Shown here: positions 33,483-42,281 of the stretch, one piece after another | How the letters are laid out: each line of letters starts with the position of its first letter | How positions within the stretch are numbered: position 1 is the first letter of the stretch | Notes under the pieces: generated by a model | What the model was told of the DNA's origin: nothing | Database searches by the model: none | Seen by the model: only the letters and a program-made list of their open reading frames with translations | Position numbers and translations under genes: made by a program | Source: CADEED01 sp041395625 | Lineage (GTDB): Bacteria > Pseudomonadota > Gammaproteobacteria > Steroidobacterales > Steroidobacteraceae | DNA length: 64,000 nucleotides | Reading direction: 5' to 3' | Assembly (NCBI GenBank): GCA_041395625.1 | Contig: JAWLAE010000001.1 | Location: 1,116,001-1,180,000, forward strand

Positions 33483-34541
33483 ATGAACGCACAGTCATCT
33501 GTTATCGACCTGCTGTTTGTCATCGCGCCGCACTCGCTGCTGCTCGACATCGCCGGTCCGGCCGAAGCATTCCGCCTGGCCAATCTCGGTCGCGCCGATC
33601 GCGGCCAGCCACCGCGCTTTCGGCTGCGCTACGCCAGCGCCGCGCCGACCGTCGAAACCTCGGTGGGCTTGTCACTCGGCGAACTCGAGCCACTGCCGAC
33701 GACATTCGAATCGCCCACCTGGGTGGTGGTCGTGGGCCAGCCGAGCGCGAACGCGCAGCAACCCGCCGCGGCGGTACACACGATCGCCCGGTGGCTCTCG
33801 CAAACGCTGCGCGCGCATCTGGCCGCGCCCGACACGCCGCATAAGCTAATCACTATCTGCTCCGGCACCCTGCTCGCCGCGCGCGCCGGGCTGCTCGACC
33901 GGCGGCGGTGCACCACCCACCACGATCTGCTCGGGCTCCTGCGGTCGCTGGCGCCGCGCGCACGGGTGGTGGAGAACCGCGTCTTCCTGATCGATGGGCC
34001 GCTGGCCTCCAGCGCTGGCGTCACCGCAGGCATCGATCTCGCGCTGCACCTGATCGCGGGCGAATGCGGCGATTCGATCGCGGCCGGCGTGGCCGAGGAA
34101 ATGGTGGTCTACCTGCGGCGGTCGCAACTCGATCCGGAGTTCTCGCCCTTCCTCGCCCATCGGCGCCACACACACGCGGCAGTCCACCGCGTGCAGGACG
34201 CCATCAGCGCGGCGCCGGAGCAGGACTGGGACATGGCTGCCATGGCCGCGCTGGGCCATGTCACCGAGCGCCATCTGCTGCGGCTGTTCGTGCACCACGC
34301 CGGCGTGTCACCACTGCAGTTCCTCGAAGCCATCCGCATCGAGCGAGCACGCCAGTTGCTGGAGCACGGCTCCAATGTCACCGTCGCGGCCGAAGCGGCG
34401 GGATTCCGGTCCGGGCTGCACCTGCGGCGCGCCTGGAACCGCAAATGGGGCGGTTCACCGCGCGATGTGATGCTGGCCGCGACCGCGACGAGCCTGGCCA
34501 GACGCGTGCAGACTCACTCGCCGGATGCTCCTCAAGGATAG
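33483..34541 (+). CDS. GlxA-type AraC-family transcriptional regulator
   Basis: A 352-residue regulator. The N-terminal DJ-1/PfpI-like domain (residues ~8-190) includes FVIAPHSLLLDIAGPAEAF and the nucleophile-elbow-like ITICSGTLLAARAGLLD. The C-terminal AraC domain has two HTH motifs (MAALGHVTERHLLRLFV, and VTVAAEAAGFRSGLHLRRAW). The ATG at 33483 has GAGGTGG upstream. Regulators of this kind often sense amides, betaines or quaternary amines, in line with the divergent nitrilase gene; the ligand is not known. Confidence 0.9.
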   Translation: MNAQSSVIDLLFVIAPHSLLLDIAGPAEAFRLANLGRADRGQPPRFRLRYASAAPTVETSVGLSLGELEPLPTTFESPTWVVVVGQPSANAQQPAAAVHTIARWLSQTLRAHLAAPDTPHKLITICSGTLLAARAGLLDRRRCTTHHDLLGLLRSLAPRARVVENRVFLIDGPLASSAGVTAGIDLALHLIAGECGDSIAAGVAEEMVVYLRRSQLDPEFSPFLAHRRHTHAAVHRVQDAISAAPEQDWDMAAMAALGHVTERHLLRLFVHHAGVSPLQFLEAIRIERARQLLEHGSNVTVAAEAAGFRSGLHLRRAWNRKWGGSPRDVMLAATATSLARRVQTHSPDAPQG

Positions 34542-34585
34542 CGCCGCATGATCTCAGCGACCGAGTCGGCCACCAGCGATTCCAG

Positions 34586-34624
34586 TGTAACCCCCTCGTT
34601 TATCCGGACCATTTGGAAGTAGAG
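34586..34624. repeat. IS3 element left inverted repeat
   Basis: Begins TGTAACCCCCTC and ends GTAGAG; pairs with the right end with one insertion and several mismatches in the middle. Confidence 0.8.
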
Positions 34625-34626
34625 GG

Positions 34627-35442
34627 TTAAGGGGATTTTGCCATCAAGTATTGCCGCGGGGCGAGGTCGCCGAGCGCTTCATGCGGTCGGATTTCGTTGT
34701 AGCGGGTCACCCAGTCGGCCGTCATGCGACGTACCTCGCCCAGGGTTTCGAAGACGTAGCAGTTGAGCGCCTCCTCGCGGTAGGTTCGGTTGAAGCGTTC
34801 GATTAAGCCGTTCTGCATCGGCCTGCCGGGTTGGATAAAGCGGCGTTCGATGGCATGACGGCGAGCCCATTTCTCGAGCTCGTCGCTGATCAGCTCAGGC
34901 CCGTTGTCCATGCGCAAGGCGCTGGGCTTGCCGCGGATCTCGATCAGTTCATCCAGCGCACGCACGATGCGCCGTGCGGGCAAGCTCGTGTCGATCTCGA
35001 TGCGCAGCGCTTCTCGGTTGAAGTCGTCGATCACGTTGAACGTGCGGAAGCGCCGTCCCGACCACAGCGCATCGGACATGAAGTCGGCCGACCAGACCTC
35101 GTTCGGCTGTACGGGGATCACCAGCGGGGCCTTCACACGTGCCGGTAGCCGCCGTTTGCCACGCCGCTTCAGGTTCAGCCGCAGCGCTCGATACACGCGA
35201 TACAGCCGGCACTTGCCGTAGCCCTGGCCGCGCAAGACCGGATACAGCTTGTCGAAGCCGTGGCTCGGGTTCTCGTGGACGTAGCTCTGGATCGCTGCGA
35301 TGACCGGGCCATCGTCCCGCGCCCGCGGCAGCGCATAGTAGGCCGATCGCGCCAGGCGTGCCGTACGGCACGCCTGGCGCGACGACAGAGCATGGTCAGA
35401 CACCAGCATGTTCACGATCTCTCGCCGAACCTGCGGTGTCAC
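34627..35442 (-). CDS. IS3-family transposase OrfB (DDE integrase)
   Basis: A 271-residue catalytic part. An HTH_21-like segment near residues 40-100 (SYVHENPSHGFDKLYPVLR) precedes the integrase core with the DDE residues: Asp in VWSADFMSDAL (~115), Asp in SALRMDNGPELI (~180) and Glu in MQNGLIERFNRTYREEAL (~213). It is probably made as an OrfAB fusion by -1 frameshifting at the A8G run. The frame starts inside the end of orfA. Intact. It carries the 36-bp palindrome described separately. Confidence 0.93.
   Translation of the reverse strand: MTPQVRREIVNMLVSDHALSSRQACRTARLARSAYYALPRARDDGPVIAAIQSYVHENPSHGFDKLYPVLRGQGYGKCRLYRVYRALRLNLKRRGKRRLPARVKAPLVIPVQPNEVWSADFMSDALWSGRRFRTFNVIDDFNREALRIEIDTSLPARRIVRALDELIEIRGKPSALRMDNGPELISDELEKWARRHAIERRFIQPGRPMQNGLIERFNRTYREEALNCYVFETLGEVRRMTADWVTRYNEIRPHEALGDLAPRQYLMAKSP
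35347..35382. repeat. 36-bp perfect palindrome inside the transposase gene
   Basis: Both arms are 18 bases with no mismatches and no loop; the centre, CCGT|ACGG, lies between 35364 and 35365. It encodes RQACRTARLAR in orfB. The RNA could form a very stable hairpin starting about 66 bases past the A8G slippery run, which is farther than usual for a frameshift stimulator. The same structure could serve as a transposase-binding site or a transcription barrier. Confidence 0.9.
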
Positions 35443-35708
35443 AGTCCTTTTTTTTCGACGACGTCCTTGAAGGCCTCGTGCGCGAGGGACAGCTCGGCGT
35501 ACATCTTCTTCAGCTTGCTGTTCTCGGACTCGAGCTCTTTCAGCCGACGAAGCTGCGAGGCGTCCAGACCGCCGTACTTCGCCTTCCAGTTGTAGAACGT
35601 CGCCTCGCTGATGCCGTGCTTTCGGACAAGCTCCGCCATCTTCACGCCGGCCTCTGCCTGCTTCAGGATCGCGATGATCTTCTCTTCACTGAACCGGGAC
35701 TTCTTCAC
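35439..35708 (-). CDS. IS3-family transposase OrfA
   Basis: An 89-residue protein with an HTH_Tnp_1 domain (FSEEKIIAILKQAEAGVK, LVRKHGISEATFYNWKAKY) and a C-terminal leucine zipper (LKELESENSKLKKMYAELS). It ends GTCGTCGAAAAAAAAGGACTG, so the -1 frame enters orfB. Preceded by AGGAGAA-type sequence. Complete, without stop or frameshift apart from the programmed one. Confidence 0.93.
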   Translation of the reverse strand: MKKSRFSEEKIIAILKQAEAGVKMAELVRKHGISEATFYNWKAKYGGLDASQLRRLKELESENSKLKKMYAELSLAHEAFKDVVEKKGL

Positions 35709-35729
35709 AAGAGTTCTCCTGTCGGAAAA

Positions 35730-35767
35730 CTCTACTCCCGCCTGGTCCGGTTCGTCAGGGGGTTACA
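35730..35767. repeat. IS3 element right inverted repeat
   Basis: On the minus strand it begins TGTAACCCCCTGACG and ends GAGTAGAG, matching the left end in three blocks. Confidence 0.8.
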
Positions 35768-35794
35768 CGGGACTGGCTAACTTAACTATGCATC

Positions 35795-36727
35795 CTACTG
35801 GCGCACGCGAGAGCTCTTCGCGAACTTCGCAACGATCTCGTTTCTGGGAGCGCGAGGAGGCATACCTCTGACGTAGGAAACAGCACTCGACTCCAATATG
35901 CGGTGCCGACCTCTGGGGCGATAACCTGTCTCACCCACCCCTTTTAACGCCTTTCTAAACTCCCCAGCATACTCAGTTGTGGAGGTTGGTGCCAACAGAA
36001 AGTGTACTTTGATAGGCAGAAACTCCTCAGGCGCTTTCGAAGCACATCGCGCATTTTCGCACCATTCATCAATCGAGCCGAGCGCCGAACTGGCTTGACG
36101 CTCCACCATTGCTGCGAAATCGAGCAATCTGGTCTTGGGTACGAACGAATCTGTAACTATTCGATGACAAAGCAACAGTCGTGTATCGCGAGTCTTCAAA
36201 TTGTGTGCAATTGTCGACACGGTTCCCAAAAGGGTGGCTAGTGATGTGGTGATTTGGCGGTCCCTTGTTCCCACAAGCATTCGAGTAAGTACTCGTATCC
36301 TGTTTGGAGCTACTTTCTCGACAGCCCCACTTCGGACTAGCTCCTTCCAAACAACCTTTGGCGAAGCCTCGATAGCTAGCTTTTCAAGCAAGCTGCACAA
36401 GGAGTTCTTTCCGAAACAAGTGAGTAGTTGCGGAAAACCTTTCGGGTCCAAGAAATCCGAATCCAAATGCCAACGCTGGAGAACACGACTAAGCAAATCG
36501 TTTGGTATTGACGACCTCCGAGACTTGTGTGGCAGCTTGATTTTCTGAAGATAAAGGCTAGTTTCACGCTCAATCGCGGCAACCATATTGAGAGGATCTT
36601 CCCCACACTGCATGGCGATACTTACAAGCTCAATGGTGATTTCTTCCAGAGCTTTTCTTGGAGCAATATCCTCGCTGAATCTTGGGTCTCGGAAATCTTG
36701 CGAGTATTTCTTCTTTTTGATTTTCAC
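35795..36727 (-). CDS. DUF6502-like protein, AT-rich
   Basis: A ~310-residue protein. The middle resembles DUF6502: LSRVLQRWHLDSDFLDPKGF, then LLEKLAIEASPKVVWKEL, then RSGAVEKVAPNRIRVLTR. The GTG at 36727 (VKIKKKKYSQDF) has GGGAG upstream; an ATG at 36778 is an alternative start. The base composition is clearly AT-richer than the flanking genes, as is the surrounding 36.8-37.1 kb, so it was probably acquired. The N-terminal winged-helix part usual in this family is weak here. Function unknown. It is next to the IS3 element. Confidence 0.65.
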   Translation of the reverse strand: MKIKKKKYSQDFRDPRFSEDIAPRKALEEITIELVSIAMQCGEDPLNMVAAIERETSLYLQKIKLPHKSRRSSIPNDLLSRVLQRWHLDSDFLDPKGFPQLLTCFGKNSLCSLLEKLAIEASPKVVWKELVRSGAVEKVAPNRIRVLTRMLVGTRDRQITTSLATLLGTVSTIAHNLKTRDTRLLLCHRIVTDSFVPKTRLLDFAAMVERQASSALGSIDEWCENARCASKAPEEFLPIKVHFLLAPTSTTEYAGEFRKALKGVGETGYRPRGRHRILESSAVSYVRGMPPRAPRNEIVAKFAKSSRVRQ

Positions 36728-36778
36728 AAAACGTCTCCCTAGTTCGTAACGAATCGAAACACGAAGCGCGTTAGGCAT

Positions 36779-37189
36779 ATCCTAATGCGCTTTGTTGAGT
36801 ATTGGATTCAGCCCAACGGAACAATACTATCGGTATCCTTTAAGACCTCAACAGCACATGCGTCGGCCTCATCAAGGGAATAGAAAAGCTAAAGTATCAG
36901 CGATATACCAAAACCGACTGTGGTCCGAACGTGATCGCGTAATTTCCGCGATCGCGGTCTCACAGACGTCCCAACATTGAGATGGACCAAGCCCAATCAA
37001 TTAGCGAGCTGCACTCTCTCAATTTCATGGTAGATAGAGACATGGATTTTAAACCGATGCTCACTCGTTGCAGCAAGGTAAGTCAAGACCGCATTTCTCA
37101 GCATTTTGCACATTATTGCGTCAATCCGATCGACGTCGAGCGCGGAAGACCTACGCTACGGCCGCGCACGTTGCAGAGGAGTTAGCCCC
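36779..37189. other. AT-rich stretch without a supported gene
   Basis: About 410 bases between the DUF6502-like gene and the 5-oxoprolinase gene. Only short frames without ribosome sites occur. It probably contains the promoter of the oxoprolinase gene towards its right end and the tail of the acquired segment towards its left. Confidence 0.4.
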
Positions 37190-40100
37190 ATGCCCTGGCA
37201 CTTCTGGATCGACCGCGGCGGCACGTTCACGGACGTTGTCGCCCGGTCGCCCGACGGGCGCATCACCACCACCAAGCTGCTGTCGGAAGATCCGGAGCGC
37301 TATCGCGATGCGGCGGTGGCGGCGATCCGTTGGCTGACGGGTGTCGCCTCGGGTGCCCTGCCCCGCGCCGAGGTGCGCATCGGCACCACGGTGGCCACCA
37401 ATGCCCTGCTCGAGCACAAGGGCGAGCCGGTGCTGCTCGCCATCACGCGCGGCTTTGGCGATGCGCTGGCCATCGGCTATCAGGAGCGGCCGGCGCTGTT
37501 CGCGCGGCAGATCGTGCGGGCCGCGCCGCTCTATGCCGAGGTGCTGGAGATCGAGGAACGCGTGGATGCGGCTGGCAATGTGCGGGTGCCGCTCGATCTC
37601 GCGGCGGCGCGGGCGGGCCTGCGCGCGGCCTATGCCGCGGGCTTGCGCGCGATCGCCATCGTGCTCGTGCACGGCTACCGCTACACGGCGCACGAAGCGG
37701 CGCTGGCGCGGCTTGCCGCGGAGATCGGCTTCACGCAGATCTCGGTGAGCCATCGCGTCGGTGCGCTCATCAAGCTCGTCGGCCGTGGCGACACCTCGGT
37801 GGTGGATGCCTATCTCTCGCCGGTGCTGCATCGCTATGTGCGCGAGCTGACGACTGAGCTGGGCGGCGAGTCGCAGCCGCTCTTCATGCAGTCGAACGGC
37901 GGGCTCACCGCGGGTGCGGCCTTCATGGGCAAGGACGCGATCCTCTCGGGGCCGGCGGGCGGCATCGTGGGCATGAGCCGCACGGCGGCGGACGCGGGCT
38001 ACGCGCGCGTGATCGGTTTCGACATGGGCGGCACCTCGACGGATGTCTCGCACTACGCGGGTGCCTTCGAGCGCACTAACGAGACGCTGGTGGCGGGGGC
38101 GCGGATCCGTGCGCCGATGATGCGCATCGATACGGTGGCCGCGGGCGGCGGCTCGATCTGCCGCTTCGACGGCGCGCGCCTGGTCGTGGGCCCGGAGTCG
38201 GCGGGCGCCATCCCGGGGCCGGCCTGTTACCGGCGCGGCGGGCCGCTCACGGTGACGGACTGCAATGTGCTGCTGGGCAAGCTGCAGCCGCGGTTCTTCC
38301 CGGCGCTGTTCGGCGCGGGCGGCGATCAGCCGCTCGATGCGGACGCGGTGGCGGCCCGCATGGCGGAGCTGCTGGCGGCATTCGAGCGCGCGACGGGCGA
38401 CCGACTGGCGCCGCAGGCGGCCGCCGAGGGCTTCGTGCAGATCGCCGTGGCCAACATGGCGAATGCGATCAAGCGCATCTCGGTGGCGCGCGGCCACGAT
38501 GTCACGCGCTACACGCTGGTGTGTTTTGGCGGCGCGGCCGGCCAGCACGCCTGTCTGGTGGCCGATGCGCTGGCGATGGACACGGTAATGATCCATCCGC
38601 TGGCGAGCGTGCTCTCGGCGCTCGGCATGGGACTGGCCGATAGACGAGTGCTGCGCGAGCGTTCGCTGGCCCTGCCGCTGACGGCTGACAACCTGCCCGC
38701 GCTCGATGCAGCCGTGGCGGCACTGGCGGCGGAGGCGCGCGCGGCGCTCGCGGCCCAGGCGATCGGCGCGGCGGCGCTCACCACCGAGTCGCGCGCCTAT
38801 CTGCGCTATGCGGGCACCGACAGCACGATCGAGGTGACGGTGGCGGCGCTCGATGCCATGCAGCGCGATTTTCAGGCGCAGCACGTGGCGCGCTTCGGCT
38901 TTGCCGCCGAGGCCGAGCTGATCGTGGAGATGATCCAGGTAGAGGCAATCGCGGCGGGTGCGGCCGAGACCGGCCAGCTCGTCAGCCTGCCGGCGGCATC
39001 GGGCGCGGCGATCGCCACCGTTGAAGTGTACAGCGAGGGGCGCACGGCGCTGGCGCCGGTGTTCGAGCGCGGGTCGTTAGCCGCCGGGTTCAAGGTGTTC
39101 GGGCGCGCGCTGATCGTCGATGCGGGCTCGACCACCGTGGTGGAGCCGGGCTGGCAGGCGGTGGTGGATCCGCGCGGTAATCTGATCCTCTCGCGCCATG
39201 CGCCGCGCACCGCAGCGGTGGCGATCGGCACGGCGGCGGACCCGGTGCGGCTCGAGATCTTCAATGGCCTGTTCATGTCGATCGCCGAGGAGATGGGCGC
39301 GGCGCTGCAGCACACGGCCTCGTCGGTGAACATCCGCGAGCGGCTGGATTTCTCCTGCGCGCTGTTCGATGCCGATGGCAATCTGGTGGCCAATGCGCCG
39401 CACATGCCGGTGCACCTGGGCTCGATGGGCGAGAGCATTCGCACGGTGCTGGCGCGGCGCGGCCCCGGGCCCGACGGGCGGGCGCGCGATGGCCGGGGCA
39501 TCCGTCCGGGCGATGTCTATGCGCTGAACGCGCCCTACCACGGCGGCACGCATCTGCCGGACATCACGGTGATCATGCCGGTGTTCGTAGAAGAAGCTGC
39601 GGACGGCGCGCCGGACTACTTCGTCGCCTCGCGCGGCCACCATGCCGACATCGGCGGCAGCACGCCGGGCTCGATGCCGCCCGACAGCACGAGCGTTGAG
39701 GAAGAAGGCGTGCTGCTCGACAACGTGCTGATCGTCGATGCCGGCCGCTTCCTGGCCGATGAACTGCACGAGTTGTTAGCGGCCGGTGCCTGGCCGTCGC
39801 GCAACCCGGCGCAGAACATTGCGGACCTGCGCGCGCAGATCGCGGCCTGCGCCAAGGGCGCGGCGGAGCTCACGCGTGTCTCGGGTGAATACGGGCGCGA
39901 CGTGGTCACTCATTATATGGGGCACGTGCAGGACAACGCCGAGGAAGCCGTGCGCCGGCTGCTGACCCGGCTGCGCTCGGGCAGTTTCAGTTACGAGATG
40001 GACAACGGCGCCGTGGTACAGGTGGCAGTGGCAGTGGACGCCGCGGCGCGCAGCGCGACGATCGACTTCGCCGGCAGCTCGGCGCAACTGCCGAACAACT

Positions 40101-40804
40101 TCAATGCACCCTTGTCGGTGGTACGCGCGGCGGTGCTCTACGTGGTGCGCACGCTGATCGACGATGCCATCCCGATGAACGACGGCTGCCTGCGGCCGAT
40201 CGGGATCCGCGTGCCCGAGGGCTCGATGCTGAACCCGCGCTTCCCCGCCGCCGTGGTGGCCGGCAATGTCGAGACCAGCCAGGTGGTCTGCGATGCGCTG
40301 TTCGGCGCGCTCGGCGCAATGGCCGCGGCGCAGGGCACGATGAACAACTTCACCTTCGGCAACGAGCGCTACCAGTACTATGAGACCATCGCCGGCGGCT
40401 CCGGCGCGGGGCCGGACTTCGACGGTACCTCGGTGGTGCAGACGCACATGACTAACAGCCGCCTCACCGACCCGGAGGTGCTGGAGACACGCTTCCCGGT
40501 GCTGCTGGAGGAGTTCTCGATCCGGCGCGGCTCGGGCGGCGCCGGCGCGCATCGCGGCGGCGATGGCGCGGTGCGCCGCGTGAGATTTCTGGAACCGATG
40601 CAGGCGAATATCCTCGCCAACCGCCGGCGCGTGCCGCCCTTCGGTCTCGCCGGCGGTGCGCCGGGCGCGCCAGGGGTGAGCCGGGTGGAGCGTGCGGATG
40701 GGCAGGTGGAGGTGTTAGGCGCGACGGCGGCGGTCGAGATGCAGCCGGGCGACGTGTTCGTGATCGAAACGCCGGGTGGCGGGGGCTACGGTGAGGTGGG
40801 GTGA
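37190..40804 (+). CDS. oplAH: 5-oxoprolinase (ATP-hydrolysing), hydantoinase A/B fusion
   Basis: A 1204-residue protein that would convert 5-oxo-L-proline to glutamate with ATP. The N-terminal half (HyuA-like) has WIDRGGTFTDVVARSPDGR and DMGGTSTDVSHYAG; the C-terminal half (HyuB-like) starts LEIFNGLFMSIAEEMGAAL with SSVNIRERLDFSCALFD. Full length for the single-chain oxoprolinases of bacteria and eukaryotes. The ATG at 37190 has AGAGGAG upstream. It fits functionally with the DUF969/DUF979 transporter at 44.5-46.1 kb. A large open frame on the opposite strand is a GC-bias shadow. Confidence 0.94.
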   Translation: MPWHFWIDRGGTFTDVVARSPDGRITTTKLLSEDPERYRDAAVAAIRWLTGVASGALPRAEVRIGTTVATNALLEHKGEPVLLAITRGFGDALAIGYQERPALFARQIVRAAPLYAEVLEIEERVDAAGNVRVPLDLAAARAGLRAAYAAGLRAIAIVLVHGYRYTAHEAALARLAAEIGFTQISVSHRVGALIKLVGRGDTSVVDAYLSPVLHRYVRELTTELGGESQPLFMQSNGGLTAGAAFMGKDAILSGPAGGIVGMSRTAADAGYARVIGFDMGGTSTDVSHYAGAFERTNETLVAGARIRAPMMRIDTVAAGGGSICRFDGARLVVGPESAGAIPGPACYRRGGPLTVTDCNVLLGKLQPRFFPALFGAGGDQPLDADAVAARMAELLAAFERATGDRLAPQAAAEGFVQIAVANMANAIKRISVARGHDVTRYTLVCFGGAAGQHACLVADALAMDTVMIHPLASVLSALGMGLADRRVLRERSLALPLTADNLPALDAAVAALAAEARAALAAQAIGAAALTTESRAYLRYAGTDSTIEVTVAALDAMQRDFQAQHVARFGFAAEAELIVEMIQVEAIAAGAAETGQLVSLPAASGAAIATVEVYSEGRTALAPVFERGSLAAGFKVFGRALIVDAGSTTVVEPGWQAVVDPRGNLILSRHAPRTAAVAIGTAADPVRLEIFNGLFMSIAEEMGAALQHTASSVNIRERLDFSCALFDADGNLVANAPHMPVHLGSMGESIRTVLARRGPGPDGRARDGRGIRPGDVYALNAPYHGGTHLPDITVIMPVFVEEAADGAPDYFVASRGHHADIGGSTPGSMPPDSTSVEEEGVLLDNVLIVDAGRFLADELHELLAAGAWPSRNPAQNIADLRAQIAACAKGAAELTRVSGEYGRDVVTHYMGHVQDNAEEAVRRLLTRLRSGSFSYEMDNGAVVQVAVAVDAAARSATIDFAGSSAQLPNNFNAPLSVVRAAVLYVVRTLIDDAIPMNDGCLRPIGIRVPEGSMLNPRFPAAVVAGNVETSQVVCDALFGALGAMAAAQGTMNNFTFGNERYQYYETIAGGSGAGPDFDGTSVVQTHMTNSRLTDPEVLETRFPVLLEEFSIRRGSGGAGAHRGGDGAVRRVRFLEPMQANILANRRRVPPFGLAGGAPGAPGVSRVERADGQVEVLGATAAVEMQPGDVFVIETPGGGGYGEVG

Positions 40805-40820
40805 GACGCGATCGCGTCTC
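40803..40820. terminator. Palindrome at the end of the oxoprolinase gene (possible terminator)
   Basis: GAGACGCGATCGCGTCTC is a perfect 18-bp palindrome starting at the oxoprolinase stop codon. It is followed by TATTCATAAT rather than a T run, so a factor-independent terminator is uncertain; it may protect the mRNA end. Confidence 0.45.
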
Positions 40821-40838
40821 TATTCATAATGCGCATAG

Positions 40839-40867
40839 TCGACATTAGTGTCGATTAGCAGTAATAT
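40839..40867 (+). promoter_or_regulatory. Promoter and inverted-repeat operator of AbiE-type operon
   Basis: TCGACA at 40839-40844 and TAATAT at 40862-40867 have a 17-base spacer. The -35 box is one arm of the perfect inverted repeat TCGACA-TTAG-TGTCGA (40839-40854), a likely operator for the antitoxin. The expected start point is at about 40874-40875, right at the ATG at 40876, implying a leaderless mRNA. Confidence 0.55.
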
Positions 40868-40875
40868 GAATAACC

Positions 40876-41634
40876 ATGTGGTCCGACCGTGAGTCCATCG
40901 AGCTGTTCCACCTGCTGTTCCTGCGGGCGTTCGGCGCGCGCGTCGACAAATCACTGTTTACCCTCAAGGGCGGCTGCAATCTGCGGTTCTATTTCAGGAG
41001 CATCCGGTATTCGCAGGACATGGATCTCGACGTCCACACGCTGTCGGTCGGGACGCTGCGCAACAACGTGGATCGGGTGCTCGCGGCACCCGCCTTCGCG
41101 CAAGCACTGCGCGCGCAGGGCACTGAGATTGCCAGAGCATCTGCGCCCAAACAGACTAGCATCACCCAGCGCTGGAAGCTGACGCTGCGCGTCATTGAGA
41201 CCGGGGCGGAGTTGCCAACCAAAATTGAATTCTCACGACGCGGTTTCGACGGCGAGACCGAGGTTGCGCCGGTCGACGCGGAGATCATTCGCCGCTACCA
41301 ACTCTATCCCGTCATCGTACAGCACTATCCCTTGCACGCGGCGTTCGCCCAGAAGATTGCCGCCTTGGCGCTGCGCGAGCAGGTGCAGTCGCGCGACGTG
41401 TTCGATCTGAAACGGTTGCTGGATGCCGGCGCCGCGCAGCGACCGCTCGCGGCAACTGCCGCTAACCACTTGTCCGCTGCGATCGACCAAGCGCTGGCGG
41501 TCGACTACGACGCGTTCGCCAGCCAGGTCCTCGCGTTTCTCGAGCCTGAGTATCAACAGCACTACGGCAGCCGCAAGACGTGGGTCGAGCTGCAGGAGCA
41601 GGTGATCGAGGCACTGCAGGGCCTGCAGCGATGA
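40876..41634 (+). CDS. AbiEii-type nucleotidyltransferase toxin
   Basis: A 252-residue protein with the AbiEii/DUF1814 pattern: FTLKGGCNLRFYF (KGG motif, ~residue 30), RYSQDMDLDVHT (DxD, ~50) and a helical C-terminus including LHAAFAQKIAALALREQ and RDVFDLKRLLDAGA. Such toxins transfer nucleotides to tRNA or other targets. It precedes its antitoxin; the overlap of stop and start is four bases. In the classical AbiE pair the antitoxin comes first. Confidence 0.88.
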   Translation: MWSDRESIELFHLLFLRAFGARVDKSLFTLKGGCNLRFYFRSIRYSQDMDLDVHTLSVGTLRNNVDRVLAAPAFAQALRAQGTEIARASAPKQTSITQRWKLTLRVIETGAELPTKIEFSRRGFDGETEVAPVDAEIIRRYQLYPVIVQHYPLHAAFAQKIAALALREQVQSRDVFDLKRLLDAGAAQRPLAATAANHLSAAIDQALAVDYDAFASQVLAFLEPEYQQHYGSRKTWVELQEQVIEALQGLQR

Positions 41635-42257
41635 ACCAGATCGAAGCGCTGCAACGGTTGCGGTCGTTGGCGACGCCCGTCGTGGAAACGCGCGACGTCG
41701 CCGCACTGCTGCAGGTTTCGGCCAGCAATGCGACCACGATACTGCGACGCCTCGCGAGGTCGGGCTTGATCGTTCACCTCAGCCGTGGGCGGTGGTTGGT
41801 GAGCGACCAGATCGACCGCCTCGCGTTGCCGGAACTGCTGTCGGCGCCGTGGCCCGCCTACATCTCACTACAGTCGGCGTTGTTCCATCACGGGCTCATC
41901 GAGCAGATCCCCTCGGTCATCTATGCCGTCTCGCCCGCCCGACCACGCCGCCTGTGGACACCCCTGGGCACGGTCTCATTTCACCGCATGCCGCCGGCGC
42001 TGTTTACCGGCTTCGAGCTGGCCACTTCATCCGATGCCAAGATCGCAACGCCCGAGAAGGCGCTGTTCGATCTGTTGTATCTTTCACCCGGCAGATCGCG
42101 CCTGTTCGCAGGGCTGCCGGAGCTAACGATCCCGCGACGCTTCCGCTGGCGACGCCTGACGCAGTTCACGGCACTTGTGCACTCATCCGGCCGGCGCACG
42201 CTCATCGCCGAGCGCGTCAGGACATTGCGCTTATCCGCAACAAGAATAGCCAGTTAA
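41631..42257 (+). CDS. AbiEi-type antitoxin / transcriptional regulator
   Basis: A 208-residue protein with an N-terminal winged helix (ETRDVAALLQVSASNATTIL, RRLARSGLIVHLSRGRWLV, residues 18-58) and the AbiEi C-terminal domain (AYISLQSALFHHGLIEQIPS; ATPEKALFDLLYL). It should neutralise the nucleotidyltransferase and repress the operon via the inverted repeat at 40839-40854. The ATG overlaps the toxin's stop. Confidence 0.88.
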   Translation: MNQIEALQRLRSLATPVVETRDVAALLQVSASNATTILRRLARSGLIVHLSRGRWLVSDQIDRLALPELLSAPWPAYISLQSALFHHGLIEQIPSVIYAVSPARPRRLWTPLGTVSFHRMPPALFTGFELATSSDAKIATPEKALFDLLYLSPGRSRLFAGLPELTIPRRFRWRRLTQFTALVHSSGRRTLIAERVRTLRLSATRIAS

Positions 42258-42281
42258 TTGGGCTGACAATGTCGCTCAGGC

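Larger units (their letters stand above)
34586..35767. mobile_element. IS3-family insertion sequence, complete
   Basis: 1182 bp. The ends are imperfect inverted repeats of about 38-39 bp starting TGTAACCCCCT; the left end runs 34586-34624 and the right end 35730-35767. Matching blocks are TGTAACCCCCT, CCGGACCA and GTAGAG. Inside are orfA and orfB, overlapping, with an A8G run at 35449-35457 (minus strand AAAAAAAAGG) suited to -1 frameshifting. The flanking trinucleotides CAG (left) and CGG (right) do not match, so no clean target duplication is visible. Confidence 0.9.

Noticed and set aside
37151..38884. A 577-codon open frame opposite the 5-oxoprolinase gene
   Set aside because: Arg/His-rich, low-complexity shadow of a confidently identified gene.
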